Positions 1-5,223 of a stretch of 5,494 nt of DNA are shown one piece after another; positions within the stretch are counted from its first letter, which is position 1; each line of letters starts with the position of its first letter. A program made the position numbers and the translations under genes. Source of the stretch: an uncultured Coprococcus sp. (lineage in GTDB: Bacteria > Bacillota > Clostridia > Lachnospirales > Lachnospiraceae). The stretch lies in assembly GCA_900548315.1 (NCBI GenBank), contig URJU01000141.1, positions 1 through 5,494 of the forward strand. The letters are read 5' to 3'. A model generated the notes under the pieces. The model was not told where the DNA came from. It saw only the letters and a program-made list of their open reading frames with translations, and made no database searches.

Positions 1-505
1 CATCTATGTTCGCAGCAGCGATGGCGACCGATCCCGCCATATGTCCGCCGGGAACTGAGATTCCCTGATTGGCGGCAAGGATACGCGGACCTATCTTGGT
101 GCCTGCTTCGATCTCGTCACGCAGTCTGGTGTCAAAGTTGCCAAGGCCGCCAACAGTTCTTATGGTAGTGACACCGCTTAGCAGTTCGTCCTTTGCAAAG
201 CCTGCCACCATGTTGTACGCGATGGTTCTGGTAAGCGCCGAGCCCATGATGGTATTTACAAGTTTTTCATTGTCACGCTGCTTTTTCTGCGGTTTTCCAC
301 TTCCCGCAAGATGTACATGCATATTGATAAGACCCGGCAGAATGAAATGTCCCTGAAGGTCTATGATCTTGTATCCATCAAGATCAGCCGTATCCTTTAC
401 GATGTCATATATTTTGCCATCTCTGACCAGGATACAGAGTCCGCTCTGTATCTGCATATCTTTAGTTCCGTTTAATATTTTTCCATTTGTGAATGCATAA
501 TTCAT
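1..505 (-). CDS. Amidohydrolase, imidazolonepropionase-like (N-terminal part, runs off the window)
   Basis: This is the first 168 residues of a metal-dependent amidohydrolase whose C-terminal part lies beyond position 1. I read it by reverse-complementing the edge, where the frame stays open. The protein begins MNYAFTNGKILNG, followed by the small N-terminal beta-sandwich segment typical of the superfamily (residues 1-55). Then comes LPGLINMHVHLAG, where H63 and H65 are the first metal ligands. Further family signatures are GVTTIRTVGG (111-120) and GPRILAANQGISVPGGHM (139-156). Family members hydrolyse cyclic amides or dipeptides such as Xaa-Pro in the cytoplasm. The exact substrate cannot be read from this half, and the later His and Asp ligands are not visible. 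The ATG at 505-503 follows a modest GAGGGACG ribosome binding site. The gene is transcribed divergently from the gene at 656. Confidence 0.88.
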   Translation of the reverse strand, partial: MNYAFTNGKILNGTKDMQIQSGLCILVRDGKIYDIVKDTADLDGYKIIDLQGHFILPGLINMHVHLAGSGKPQKKQRDNEKLVNTIMGSALTRTIAYNMVAGFAKDELLSGVTTIRTVGGLGNFDTRLRDEIEAGTKIGPRILAANQGISVPGGHMAGSVAIAAANID

Positions 506-545
506 AGTCGTCCCTCGCTTATAAAATGTGAATTCCCATAGTTCA

Positions 546-575
546 AATATACAATATCCTAAACATTGTTTGCAA
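546..575 (-). promoter_or_regulatory. Candidate sigma-A promoter for the amidohydrolase
   Basis: Read on the minus strand, TTGCAA (575-570) is followed after 18 bp by TATATT (551-546). This lies about 40 bp upstream of the amidohydrolase ATG. The -35 hexamer is its own reverse complement and is also the -35 candidate of the divergent promoter. This is based on consensus matching only. Confidence 0.45.
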
Positions 576-598
576 CAGATGAAGAACTTTTATATAAT
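570..598 (+). promoter_or_regulatory. Candidate sigma-A promoter for the 656 gene cluster
   Basis: TTGCAA (570-575), a 17-bp spacer and a perfect TATAAT (593-598) form a good housekeeping promoter. The predicted transcription start is near 605, which leaves a leader of about 50 nt before the ATG at 656. It is the best promoter upstream of the three plus-strand genes. I see no equally good promoter before the second or third gene, so it may drive all three. Confidence 0.7.
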
Positions 599-655
599 TG
601 TAGACAGTATGTGGAATCTGAGATAACATATGAGAACTGAAAGAAAAATGGGAAA

Positions 656-1618
656 ATGAACACTATGAAGAATGAGCCATTGTCTGGCAGATCAATGCCA
701 GAGACAGGAAATGACAAAGCAGAATACAAGGCACATTACCATCTGCCCGGGCTTTTTGAATTTTATGAGCTGTACAAGGTATTCCTGCCGCTATACCGTG
801 GGCACAGGGAATATTTTTATGACTGGTGTGATATCGGTTCAGTGTATGGCGCACCGGGTGACTGCCTCTGGGGCGGTGGCAGAGTGGGATATGGCGACAG
901 CGATGCCGGAGATGTGTTGGAGTTTATGAGCGAGTATGAAATATCGGCGAGGCTGACCTTCAGTAACTCACTACTGAGACCGGAACATCTTGCTGATAAG
1001 CAGTGTAATGACTTGTGCAGGGCGTTTGAGGATGGCAAGGCATATGTTCAAAATGGCGTCATAGTCCATTCGGAGTTACTGCTTGACTATCTGCAGGAGA
1101 ATTATCCGGGATTATATTTAATTTCTTCTACAACAAAGGTCATCACGGACTTTGATCTGTTTTCAGCAGAGCTTGACCGGGATGAATTCCGATATGTCGT
1201 GCCGGATTTCCGGCTGAACAAAGCATTTGACAGGCTGGGAGCGCTTTCGCAAAAGCAGAAAGACAAGGTGGAATTCCTGTGCAACGAGTGTTGTTGGTTC
1301 TCCTGTCAGGACAGGAAAGCCTGCTATGAGGATGTGAGCCGTATGGCACTGGGCGAGAGATCAATTCACCGCTGTACATCGCCAAACGCAGCAGACGGCT
1401 ATTGTTTCTCAAAGGCGATGGAGAATCCCGGATTTATAGGTATAGATGATATAAGGAACATTTACCTGCCGATGGGCTTTTCCAATTTCAAGATAGAGGG
1501 GAGAAGTCTTGGAAGTGCCATAGTGCTGGAATTTCTGCTATACTATATGACAAAGCCAGAGTATCAGCTCAAGGTTAGAGAAGAGATATATCTTGATAAT
1601 ATGCTTGATCTGTTCTAG
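656..1618 (+). CDS. Hypothetical cysteine-rich protein, distantly U32 peptidase-like
   Basis: This 320-residue soluble protein has no signal peptide or membrane segment. It carries eleven cysteines, with a cluster in LCNECCWFSCQDRKACY (C209, C212, C213, C217, C223) and further ones at C240 and C250. The arrangement of an Asn-x-x-Cys-x-x-x-Cys-x-x-Arg-like core followed by YLPMGFSNFKIEGRSLG (270-286) resembles the U32 peptidase / TIM-barrel group. Its characterised members, such as RlhA, TrhP and UbiU/UbiV, bind a 4Fe-4S cluster and act in RNA or ubiquinone hydroxylation. The middle section (NGVIVHSELLLDYLQ, VVPDFRLNKAF) fits barrel strands and helices. The family link is by motif resemblance only, and the substrate is unknown. 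ATG 656 has only a weak ribosome binding site (GGGAAA), and ATG 665 in the same frame is an alternative. No terminator follows, so read-through into the membrane protein gene 124 bp downstream is plausible. Confidence 0.8.
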   Translation: MNTMKNEPLSGRSMPETGNDKAEYKAHYHLPGLFEFYELYKVFLPLYRGHREYFYDWCDIGSVYGAPGDCLWGGGRVGYGDSDAGDVLEFMSEYEISARLTFSNSLLRPEHLADKQCNDLCRAFEDGKAYVQNGVIVHSELLLDYLQENYPGLYLISSTTKVITDFDLFSAELDRDEFRYVVPDFRLNKAFDRLGALSQKQKDKVEFLCNECCWFSCQDRKACYEDVSRMALGERSIHRCTSPNAADGYCFSKAMENPGFIGIDDIRNIYLPMGFSNFKIEGRSLGSAIVLEFLLYYMTKPEYQLKVREEIYLDNMLDLF

Positions 1619-1742
1619 CCGGGTGGATGTGACAGCAGATGATACTGGCGGTAACTAGGTACTATTCGAAAGTTGCGGAGTATGATCCTGGTAATTCATG
1701 AAGATAACGTATAAAAATTGATGAGCGAAAGGGAAAAGGGGT

Positions 1743-2504
1743 ATGGAAAGAATTAAAAATTTATCAAAGACACAGAAGGTTCTGATGATCATTATAGCGG
1801 TAATGATCATAGCATTTTCCATAATTTATCCGATTATAATGTCCATAAAGGGAATAGAGTTCAGGGATGACTTTTTGACTCGAAAAGAAGAACAGGGAAA
1901 GGTGATATATACAGATGAATATACAAGCATCACAGTATATGATGACCAGAGGATAGAATTTAAGTGTTATCACCGATTTACAGGAGATGAATATAGGGAC
2001 ATAACATATGGACCATATAGCTGGATGGAGGATCCTTCTGCCATACCGGCAGGGACAGAGGATGGCATGTTATCATCTGATGATTATATCGGAGTAAAGA
2101 TCATGGAGGGTGATAAGGTGTTTTTTAGAGGCGCTGTCTCAAAAGATGGCTACATGGTATACAATGCGGACGGCACGATGGCAAACGATTTTGATGTGGT
2201 TTTAGGAGATTATTATGCAAATCCACCGGATATTTATGAAATAGTTAAGTTTATTAATGGTCCGCAGACAACAAACAGAGGAAATATAGTATTATATATA
2301 TTCGGAATCATTATATGCATTATTGCAGTCATAAGCATGTTGTTTCCTGATGAACTTTTCAAACTGGCTATGTGGCCTAGAGTAAGAAATTTGCATGATA
2401 TTGAACCATCGGACTGGGAACTTACAGTCCGTGTCGTTGAGTGGTACGTGCTTACGATTGGTGCATTTGTAGTATTTGTGATTGGGCTTACGAAGGTGGC
2501 GTAA
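1743..2504 (+). CDS. Hypothetical membrane protein with three predicted transmembrane segments
   Basis: This 253-residue protein has a Lys-rich N-terminus and a first membrane segment at about residues 13-35 (VLMIIIAVMIIAFSIIYPII). A roughly 145-residue polar domain follows, rich in Asp, Tyr and beta-type sequence (36-180). A second segment lies at about 181-201, then a short loop with WPRVRNLHDIEPSDWELTVR (211-230), and a third segment at 231-249. The positive charges place the N-terminus inside, the large domain outside and the 202-230 loop in the cytoplasm. I do not recognise a characterised family. The C-terminal 'EPSD...R' loop between two helices resembles small uncharacterised membrane proteins common in Lachnospiraceae. 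The start is supported by GAAAGGG about 10 nt before the ATG. A TATAAA at 1710-1715 lacks a convincing -35 partner, so co-transcription from the 570 promoter is more likely. Confidence 0.8.
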   Translation: MERIKNLSKTQKVLMIIIAVMIIAFSIIYPIIMSIKGIEFRDDFLTRKEEQGKVIYTDEYTSITVYDDQRIEFKCYHRFTGDEYRDITYGPYSWMEDPSAIPAGTEDGMLSSDDYIGVKIMEGDKVFFRGAVSKDGYMVYNADGTMANDFDVVLGDYYANPPDIYEIVKFINGPQTTNRGNIVLYIFGIIICIIAVISMLFPDELFKLAMWPRVRNLHDIEPSDWELTVRVVEWYVLTIGAFVVFVIGLTKVA

Positions 2505-2586
2505 CGTTATGACACCGGATGTGCGAATGAAGAAGTGCTTAGCGCATAGATCATAGACAAATAGACGAAAGGACAACTTGAGTAAC

Positions 2587-3015
2587 ATGGCATACACACC
2601 GAATGATATATATGATTATATAATTGAGAATGATAGGAAATCAGAATTCCTGCAGGCGATAACACTGCATAAACAGAACTTTTCCATAGGAGAGATTACA
2701 GACAGGCGTTTTCTCATGAAAGAAGACAAGACGGTAAAGTTTATATCAAAGATGTATAAGATAAATATACAGATCACGGATGACGACATCATAACAGCGG
2801 TCATGAACGGCCTGTACGTGAGTGCATTTATCTCAAGACAGGGCGATGCCTACAACGTGCATTTTCTGGTACATGCATATCCGGAAAATATGAAACCACA
2901 GTTTGAGGATGAGATATTAAAGGAAGTGCTGAGATACATGATCATGATGACTATTGTGCGTCTGAGACTGGATACGCATGAGAAGGTGGAGGAATATCTG
3001 GGAAACAATTTCTAA
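2587..3015 (+). CDS. Small hypothetical protein, last gene of the plus-strand cluster
   Basis: This protein has 142 residues from ATG 2587. It is soluble, of mixed charge, and begins MAYTPNDIYDYIIENDRKSEF. It has an N-terminal helical part, a central strand-rich part (about residues 50-100) and a helical C-terminus (EILKEVLRYMIMMTIVRLRLDTHEKVEEYL). No catalytic motif, signal peptide or membrane segment is visible, and I do not recognise a family. The start is uncertain. A TTG at 2578 in the same frame would add three residues and lies only 4 nt after AAAGGA, while the ATG lies 13 nt after it. I prefer the ATG because both spacings are suboptimal and TTG starts are rare. The gene lies 73 bp after the membrane protein gene and is followed by a strong terminator, so it is probably the distal gene of one transcript. 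Confidence 0.78.
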   Translation: MAYTPNDIYDYIIENDRKSEFLQAITLHKQNFSIGEITDRRFLMKEDKTVKFISKMYKINIQITDDDIITAVMNGLYVSAFISRQGDAYNVHFLVHAYPENMKPQFEDEILKEVLRYMIMMTIVRLRLDTHEKVEEYLGNNF

Positions 3016-3053
3016 GAAAAGTTCGTTTGTCAGAAAGTGATTTTGATAAAATA

Positions 3054-3084
3054 AAAAGCTGTCTGAATGATTCAGACAGCTTTT
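3054..3084. terminator. Strong bidirectional intrinsic terminator
   Basis: A perfect 14-bp stem (AAAAGCTGTCTGAA at 3054-3067 with TTCAGACAGCTTTT at 3071-3084) closes on a 3-nt loop. On the plus strand it ends the three-gene cluster 38 bp after its last stop, with CTTTTAT as the U-tract. On the minus strand CTTTTTATTTTATC gives a better U-tract and ends the tRNA-Arg transcript, whose mature 3' end is only 5 bp away. Confidence 0.93.
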
Positions 3085-3088
3085 ATCA

Positions 3089-3162
3089 CGTGCGCAAGAG
3101 GATTCGAACCCCCGACACCTTGGTCCGTAGCCAAGTGCTCTATCCAGCTGAGCTATGCACAC
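3089..3162 (-). tRNA. tRNA-Arg(ACG)
   Basis: This is a 74-nt cloverleaf on the minus strand. The acceptor GTGTGCA pairs with TGCGCAC, with one G-U pair, and U8 and A9 follow. The D arm is GCTC/GAGC with loop AGCTGGATA. The anticodon stem CTTGG/CCAAG holds the loop CTACGGA, giving anticodon ACG (A34 presumably edited to inosine, reading CGN Arg codons). The variable loop is GTGTC, and the T arm is GGGGG/CCTCT around TTCGAAT. The discriminator base is G and no CCA is encoded, so CCA must be added after transcription. A20 in the D loop fits arginine identity. The gene has its own promoter and terminator and is not part of a tRNA cluster in this window. Confidence 0.97.
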
Positions 3163-3184
3163 ATGTTGATTAACAACATCAGTT

Positions 3185-3213
3185 ATACTACAACAGATTT
3201 GAGCAAATGTCAA
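3185..3213 (-). promoter_or_regulatory. Promoter of tRNA-Arg
   Basis: On the minus strand a perfect TTGACA -35 (3213-3208) is followed after 17 bp by TAGTAT (3190-3185). The predicted start is near 3178, about 16 nt before the mature tRNA 5' end at 3162. An overlapping TATAAC (3187-3182) is an alternative -10 with a less favourable 20-bp spacer. The strength fits a stable RNA gene. Confidence 0.75.
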
Positions 3214-3240
3214 ATGAAAAGTTGCAAATATTTTAACTTT

Positions 3241-3960
3241 TTATTTCTCCGATGATTCTCTTTTTAATTCAGGAATATAGCGCTGACCGTATATGCTGTT
3301 TTTTATGGACTGCATCTCAAGGTCGGTTGCGGATATTACATCTGCGCATTTCTTAAGCCTTGCGGATATCATGTCCACGTTCGGAATATCCTTCTTGTAC
3401 CTGAGCTGGTGATCCAGGCTTGCCCAGAAGTCCATCGCGATTGTCCTGATCTGAACCTCCACACGCATATTCCTTGTGTGGTCTGCGAAGAACACCGGAA
3501 TTTCGACTATGACATGAAGACTGCGGTAGCCGTTTGGCTTTGGATGCGATATGTAGTCCTTTGCCTCAATTAGTGTGATATCGTCCTGGCTTATAAGCTT
3601 TTCTGCCACCATGTATATGTCATCAATGAATGGGCAGATGACTCTTATGCCTGCGACATCGTCCAGATTGTTCAGTATGCTTGCGCATGTCACCGGACAG
3701 CCTTTGCCTGCAAGTTTTTTTGCTATACTGACGGGCTTTTTGATCCTTGACTGTATGAATTCTATAGGATTTCTCTTATATCTTACGCTGAAATCATCAT
3801 TCAGCACTTCAAACTTTGTCTTTACCTCTCTGATGGCACATGAATACATCATCATGATCTCCTCAAAGCTCTGCATCTCCTGCATGAAGGGATTTTCCTC
3901 TGGGCGCAGAAGGGAATTGATGTATTTGCTGTTCAGAGCATTTGTCTGTATTGATTCCAT
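3241..3960 (-). CDS. relQ: Small alarmone synthetase, RelQ/YjbM type (GTP pyrophosphokinase)
   Basis: This cytoplasmic 239-residue single-domain RelA/SpoT synthetase transfers pyrophosphate from ATP to GDP or GTP, making (p)ppGpp for the stringent response. Visible motifs are SRIKKPVSIAKKL (71-83), the Mg-binding DDVAGIRVIC (100-109), the guanine-binding G-loop KDYISHPKPNGYRSLH (134-149, with Y145), the catalytic EVQIRT (168-173) and MDFWASLDH (176-184). There is no HD hydrolase, TGS or ACT domain, so it is the small synthetase class rather than Rel/RelA. It is slightly longer than B. subtilis YjbM, with an N-terminal extension of about 30 residues. The start is ATG 3960, which follows GGAGGAG closely. 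An open frame extends upstream to 4071 but lacks a ribosome binding site and would overlap the promoter. No strong terminator separates it from the tRNA-Arg gene in the same direction. Confidence 0.95.
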   Translation of the reverse strand: MESIQTNALNSKYINSLLRPEENPFMQEMQSFEEIMMMYSCAIREVKTKFEVLNDDFSVRYKRNPIEFIQSRIKKPVSIAKKLAGKGCPVTCASILNNLDDVAGIRVICPFIDDIYMVAEKLISQDDITLIEAKDYISHPKPNGYRSLHVIVEIPVFFADHTRNMRVEVQIRTIAMDFWASLDHQLRYKKDIPNVDMISARLKKCADVISATDLEMQSIKNSIYGQRYIPELKRESSEK

Positions 3961-3962
3961 AA

Positions 3963-3969
3963 CTCCTCC
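3963..3969 (-). promoter_or_regulatory. Ribosome binding site that fixes the relQ start
   Basis: GGAGGAG on the minus strand lies 2 nt before ATG 3960, with the GGAGG core 4 nt before it. This selects the 239-residue product over the longer upstream open frame. Confidence 0.85.
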
Positions 3970-3973
3970 AAAT

Positions 3974-3995
3974 GTAAAAACTGGAACGTAAAAAC
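3974..3995. repeat. 8-bp direct repeat in the relQ leader
   Basis: GTAAAAAC occurs at 3974-3981 and 3988-3995, one and a third helical turns apart (14 bp), between the relQ promoter and its ribosome binding site. It is short and AT-rich, so chance is possible. No function is assigned. Confidence 0.35.
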
Positions 3996-4054
3996 TTACA
4001 TGAAAAATTTTGCTCCAATATAAGTATTGTGTACATTGTTGCACAACTATGTGT

Positions 4055-4083
4055 ATTATACTACATTCCACTTGTGCTTAAAA
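4055..4083 (-). promoter_or_regulatory. Candidate relQ promoter
   Basis: A perfect TATAAT (4060-4055, minus strand) is preceded by only a weak -35 (TTTTAA, 4083-4078, 17-bp spacer). The predicted start near 4048 gives a leader of about 88 nt. The weak -35 may mean activator dependence, though AT-rich upstream DNA could compensate. An interrupted dyad TTGTG (4027-4031) / CACAA (4042-4046) lies just inside the transcript. Confidence 0.55.
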
Positions 4084-4100
4084 ATAAAATTTTATAAAAT
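4072..4100 (+). promoter_or_regulatory. Weak candidate promoter for the methyltransferase-like gene
   Basis: TTGTGC (4072-4077), a 17-bp spacer and TAAAAT (4095-4100) form a weak match. TATAAA at 4093-4098 is an overlapping -10 option. It overlaps the -35 region of the relQ promoter on the other strand, so the two may interfere. A 12-bp palindrome ATAAAATTTTAT (4084-4095) sits between them and may be only low-complexity sequence. Confidence 0.3.
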
Positions 4101-4133
4101 ACCTGTGAACAATTAATGAATGCTGACAGGTGT

Positions 4134-4164
4134 ACTGTGATCTGTATGTCTGCCAGATCACAGT
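4134..4164 (+). promoter_or_regulatory. Perfect 11-bp inverted repeat (leader hairpin or operator) before the ribosome binding site
   Basis: ACTGTGATCTG (4134-4144) and CAGATCACAGT (4154-4164) pair perfectly around a 9-nt loop. The arm ends 3 nt before the AGGAGAGG ribosome binding site (4168-4175). An outer pair, CTGAC (4123-4127) with GTCAG (4165-4169), would extend the stem across a 6-nt bulge and cover the first two bases of the ribosome binding site. Upstream, ACCTGT (4101-4106) can pair with ACAGGT (4126-4131), which competes with the outer pair. There is no U-tract, so it is not a simple terminator. It could be a translational control hairpin or a protein operator. Confidence 0.7.
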
Positions 4165-4178
4165 GTCAGGAGAGGACT

Positions 4179-5114
4179 ATGAGCTATTTTGATGAGATGA
4201 TCGCAACGGAGCGTATACCGGATTCCTATGCAGGGTGGGAATGTTACAGACGTGAGGTGACACAATATATAGAAGATAATTGCAAGGTGGTCAGTGAAAA
4301 TGGGCGAGATGGTGTCTGTACAAAGCCTGCGCTTGCACTTTGGGGAATTGGTCAGGCGGGAGATATAGATATAGGCAGACTTGCAAAAAAATATAAGCTT
4401 GTGCTCATAGACAGAGACAGGGATACAGTGCTGCAGGCCGTCGGTGAATATGGACTGAAAGAGAATGATTACATAATTGCAGACATACCCTTCTGGAAGG
4501 TCAGTGATGATCAATACCGTTTGTATGAGGCAATGCTTGAGGACTGCGTTGATGTGGAACACATACTGGATTTTCTGACAGGCATAGCCACAGGCAATTC
4601 CGGCAAATATATAGGTAAAATGGAGACTGATTATATAGAAGGTAATAGTGACAGATATCTTGATATATTTGATTACAGTGTGGCAGTAGGTCTTCACAGC
4701 CAGCTCAATTCGAGATTTGCAGCACTGCTCTGCCATTACAGGGATAACTACCATGAGGAGGATCTGAGACTCATAAGCAGCGCTATCTCTGGACTTAACG
4801 AGGCGGCAGTGGAGAGGCTGAATGACTACATGTACCACATGACGAAAAATATTCTCATATATGGATATGAGGCAGCGGCATGTGAGGCGCAGACTGATGC
4901 AGAACGGCTTGCCATGGCATTTGATGCCGGGGATGTAGAGACCATGAAATCTGTGGATCACATAGAGGGGATTGTCCAGCTCATGAAAGACATGTCACTG
5001 CACATGAATTATGATGTGGAACTGGTGAGCAGCAGACACATGGTGTGGCCATTTGACACAGCCGGTGGCAGGAAAAATTATGTGATGGGCTTTGCTGCTA
5101 TGCGTAAGATATGA
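4179..5114 (+). CDS. Hypothetical protein with SAM-dependent methyltransferase-like Rossmann core
   Basis: This 311-residue soluble protein is read from ATG 4179, which follows AGGAGAGG by 3 nt. The open frame continues upstream to 4116 but without a ribosome binding site and through the hairpin. A helical N-terminus is followed by ALALWGIGQAGDIDIGRLAKK (51-71), matching a class I methyltransferase motif I (GxGxxGD). KLVLIDRDRDTV (73-84) places an acidic residue at the end of strand 2. IIADIPFW (99-106) fits motif III, and DYSVAVGLHSQLNSRF (165-180) fits the strand 4 / helix D region. It ends VWPFDTAGGRKNYVMGFAAMRK, like the last beta hairpin of such folds. The nucleotide-binding loop is a fair match, but a catalytic motif and substrate cannot be named. 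The gene is divergent from relQ. No clear terminator follows: the GCTC/GAGC hairpin at 5121-5133 has no U-tract. Confidence 0.82.
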   Translation: MSYFDEMIATERIPDSYAGWECYRREVTQYIEDNCKVVSENGRDGVCTKPALALWGIGQAGDIDIGRLAKKYKLVLIDRDRDTVLQAVGEYGLKENDYIIADIPFWKVSDDQYRLYEAMLEDCVDVEHILDFLTGIATGNSGKYIGKMETDYIEGNSDRYLDIFDYSVAVGLHSQLNSRFAALLCHYRDNYHEEDLRLISSAISGLNEAAVERLNDYMYHMTKNILIYGYEAAACEAQTDAERLAMAFDAGDVETMKSVDHIEGIVQLMKDMSLHMNYDVELVSSRHMVWPFDTAGGRKNYVMGFAAMRKI

Positions 5115-5177
5115 TGTCCTGCTCACAGAGAGCTAAAAGAATAAAAAGTACCATAATAAATGATAGACGAAACGTAT

Positions 5178-5194
5178 ATTATCATGAGGAGGGA
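5178..5194 (+). repeat. 17-bp direct repeat, copy 1
   Basis: ATTATCATGAGGAGGGA occurs here and again, exactly, at 5272-5288, with a period of 94 bp. It contains a full ribosome binding site-like AGGAGGG. In this copy no start codon follows at a useful distance, so the motif appears unused for translation. Confidence 0.9.
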
Positions 5195-5210
5195 CCCGTC
5201 GTAAGACGGG
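5195..5210 (+). other. Short GC-rich hairpin with GNRA-type tetraloop
   Basis: CCCGTC (5195-5200) pairs with GACGGG (5205-5210) around GTAA. GTAA is a GNRA-class tetraloop, which is unusually stable in RNA. The 3' arm runs directly into the ribosome binding site GGGAGGAG (5208-5215) of the small ORF at 5224, so folding could limit ribosome access there. Confidence 0.6.
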
Positions 5211-5223
5211 AGGAGTCCTTGTG

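Noticed and set aside
69..356. A 95-residue plus-strand open frame
   Set aside because: It lies antisense to the amidohydrolase, whose frame holds all the conserved motifs. It is a shadow frame.
630..659. A mini-ORF (MRTERKMGK) whose TGA overlaps the ATG at 656
   Set aside because: The ATGA overlap suggests coupling, but there is no good ribosome binding site and the frame is only nine codons long. Chance is more likely.
3217..3241. A possible relQ terminator (AAAAGTT / AACTTTT, minus strand)
   Set aside because: The stem has one G-C pair, an 11-nt loop and an overlap with the stop codon. It is too weak to call.
3961..4071. An N-terminal extension of relQ by 37 residues to an upstream ATG
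   Set aside because: The extension has no ribosome binding site, is not family-like, and covers the relQ promoter and leader. GGAGGAG clearly marks the ATG at 3960.
4136..4162. TGTGA...TCACA halves resembling a CRP site
   Set aside because: CRP needs a 6-bp spacing between the half-sites. Here they are 17 bp apart, and cAMP-CRP control is not expected in this type of organism.
4116..4178. A 21-residue N-terminal extension of the methyltransferase-like protein
   Set aside because: No ribosome binding site precedes 4116. The segment is the hairpin leader, and AGGAGAGG sits at the right distance for ATG 4179.
5184..5204. A mini-ORF MRRDPS starting inside repeat copy 1
   Set aside because: There is no ribosome binding site upstream of its ATG. 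The AGGAGGG lies after the start and cannot serve it.
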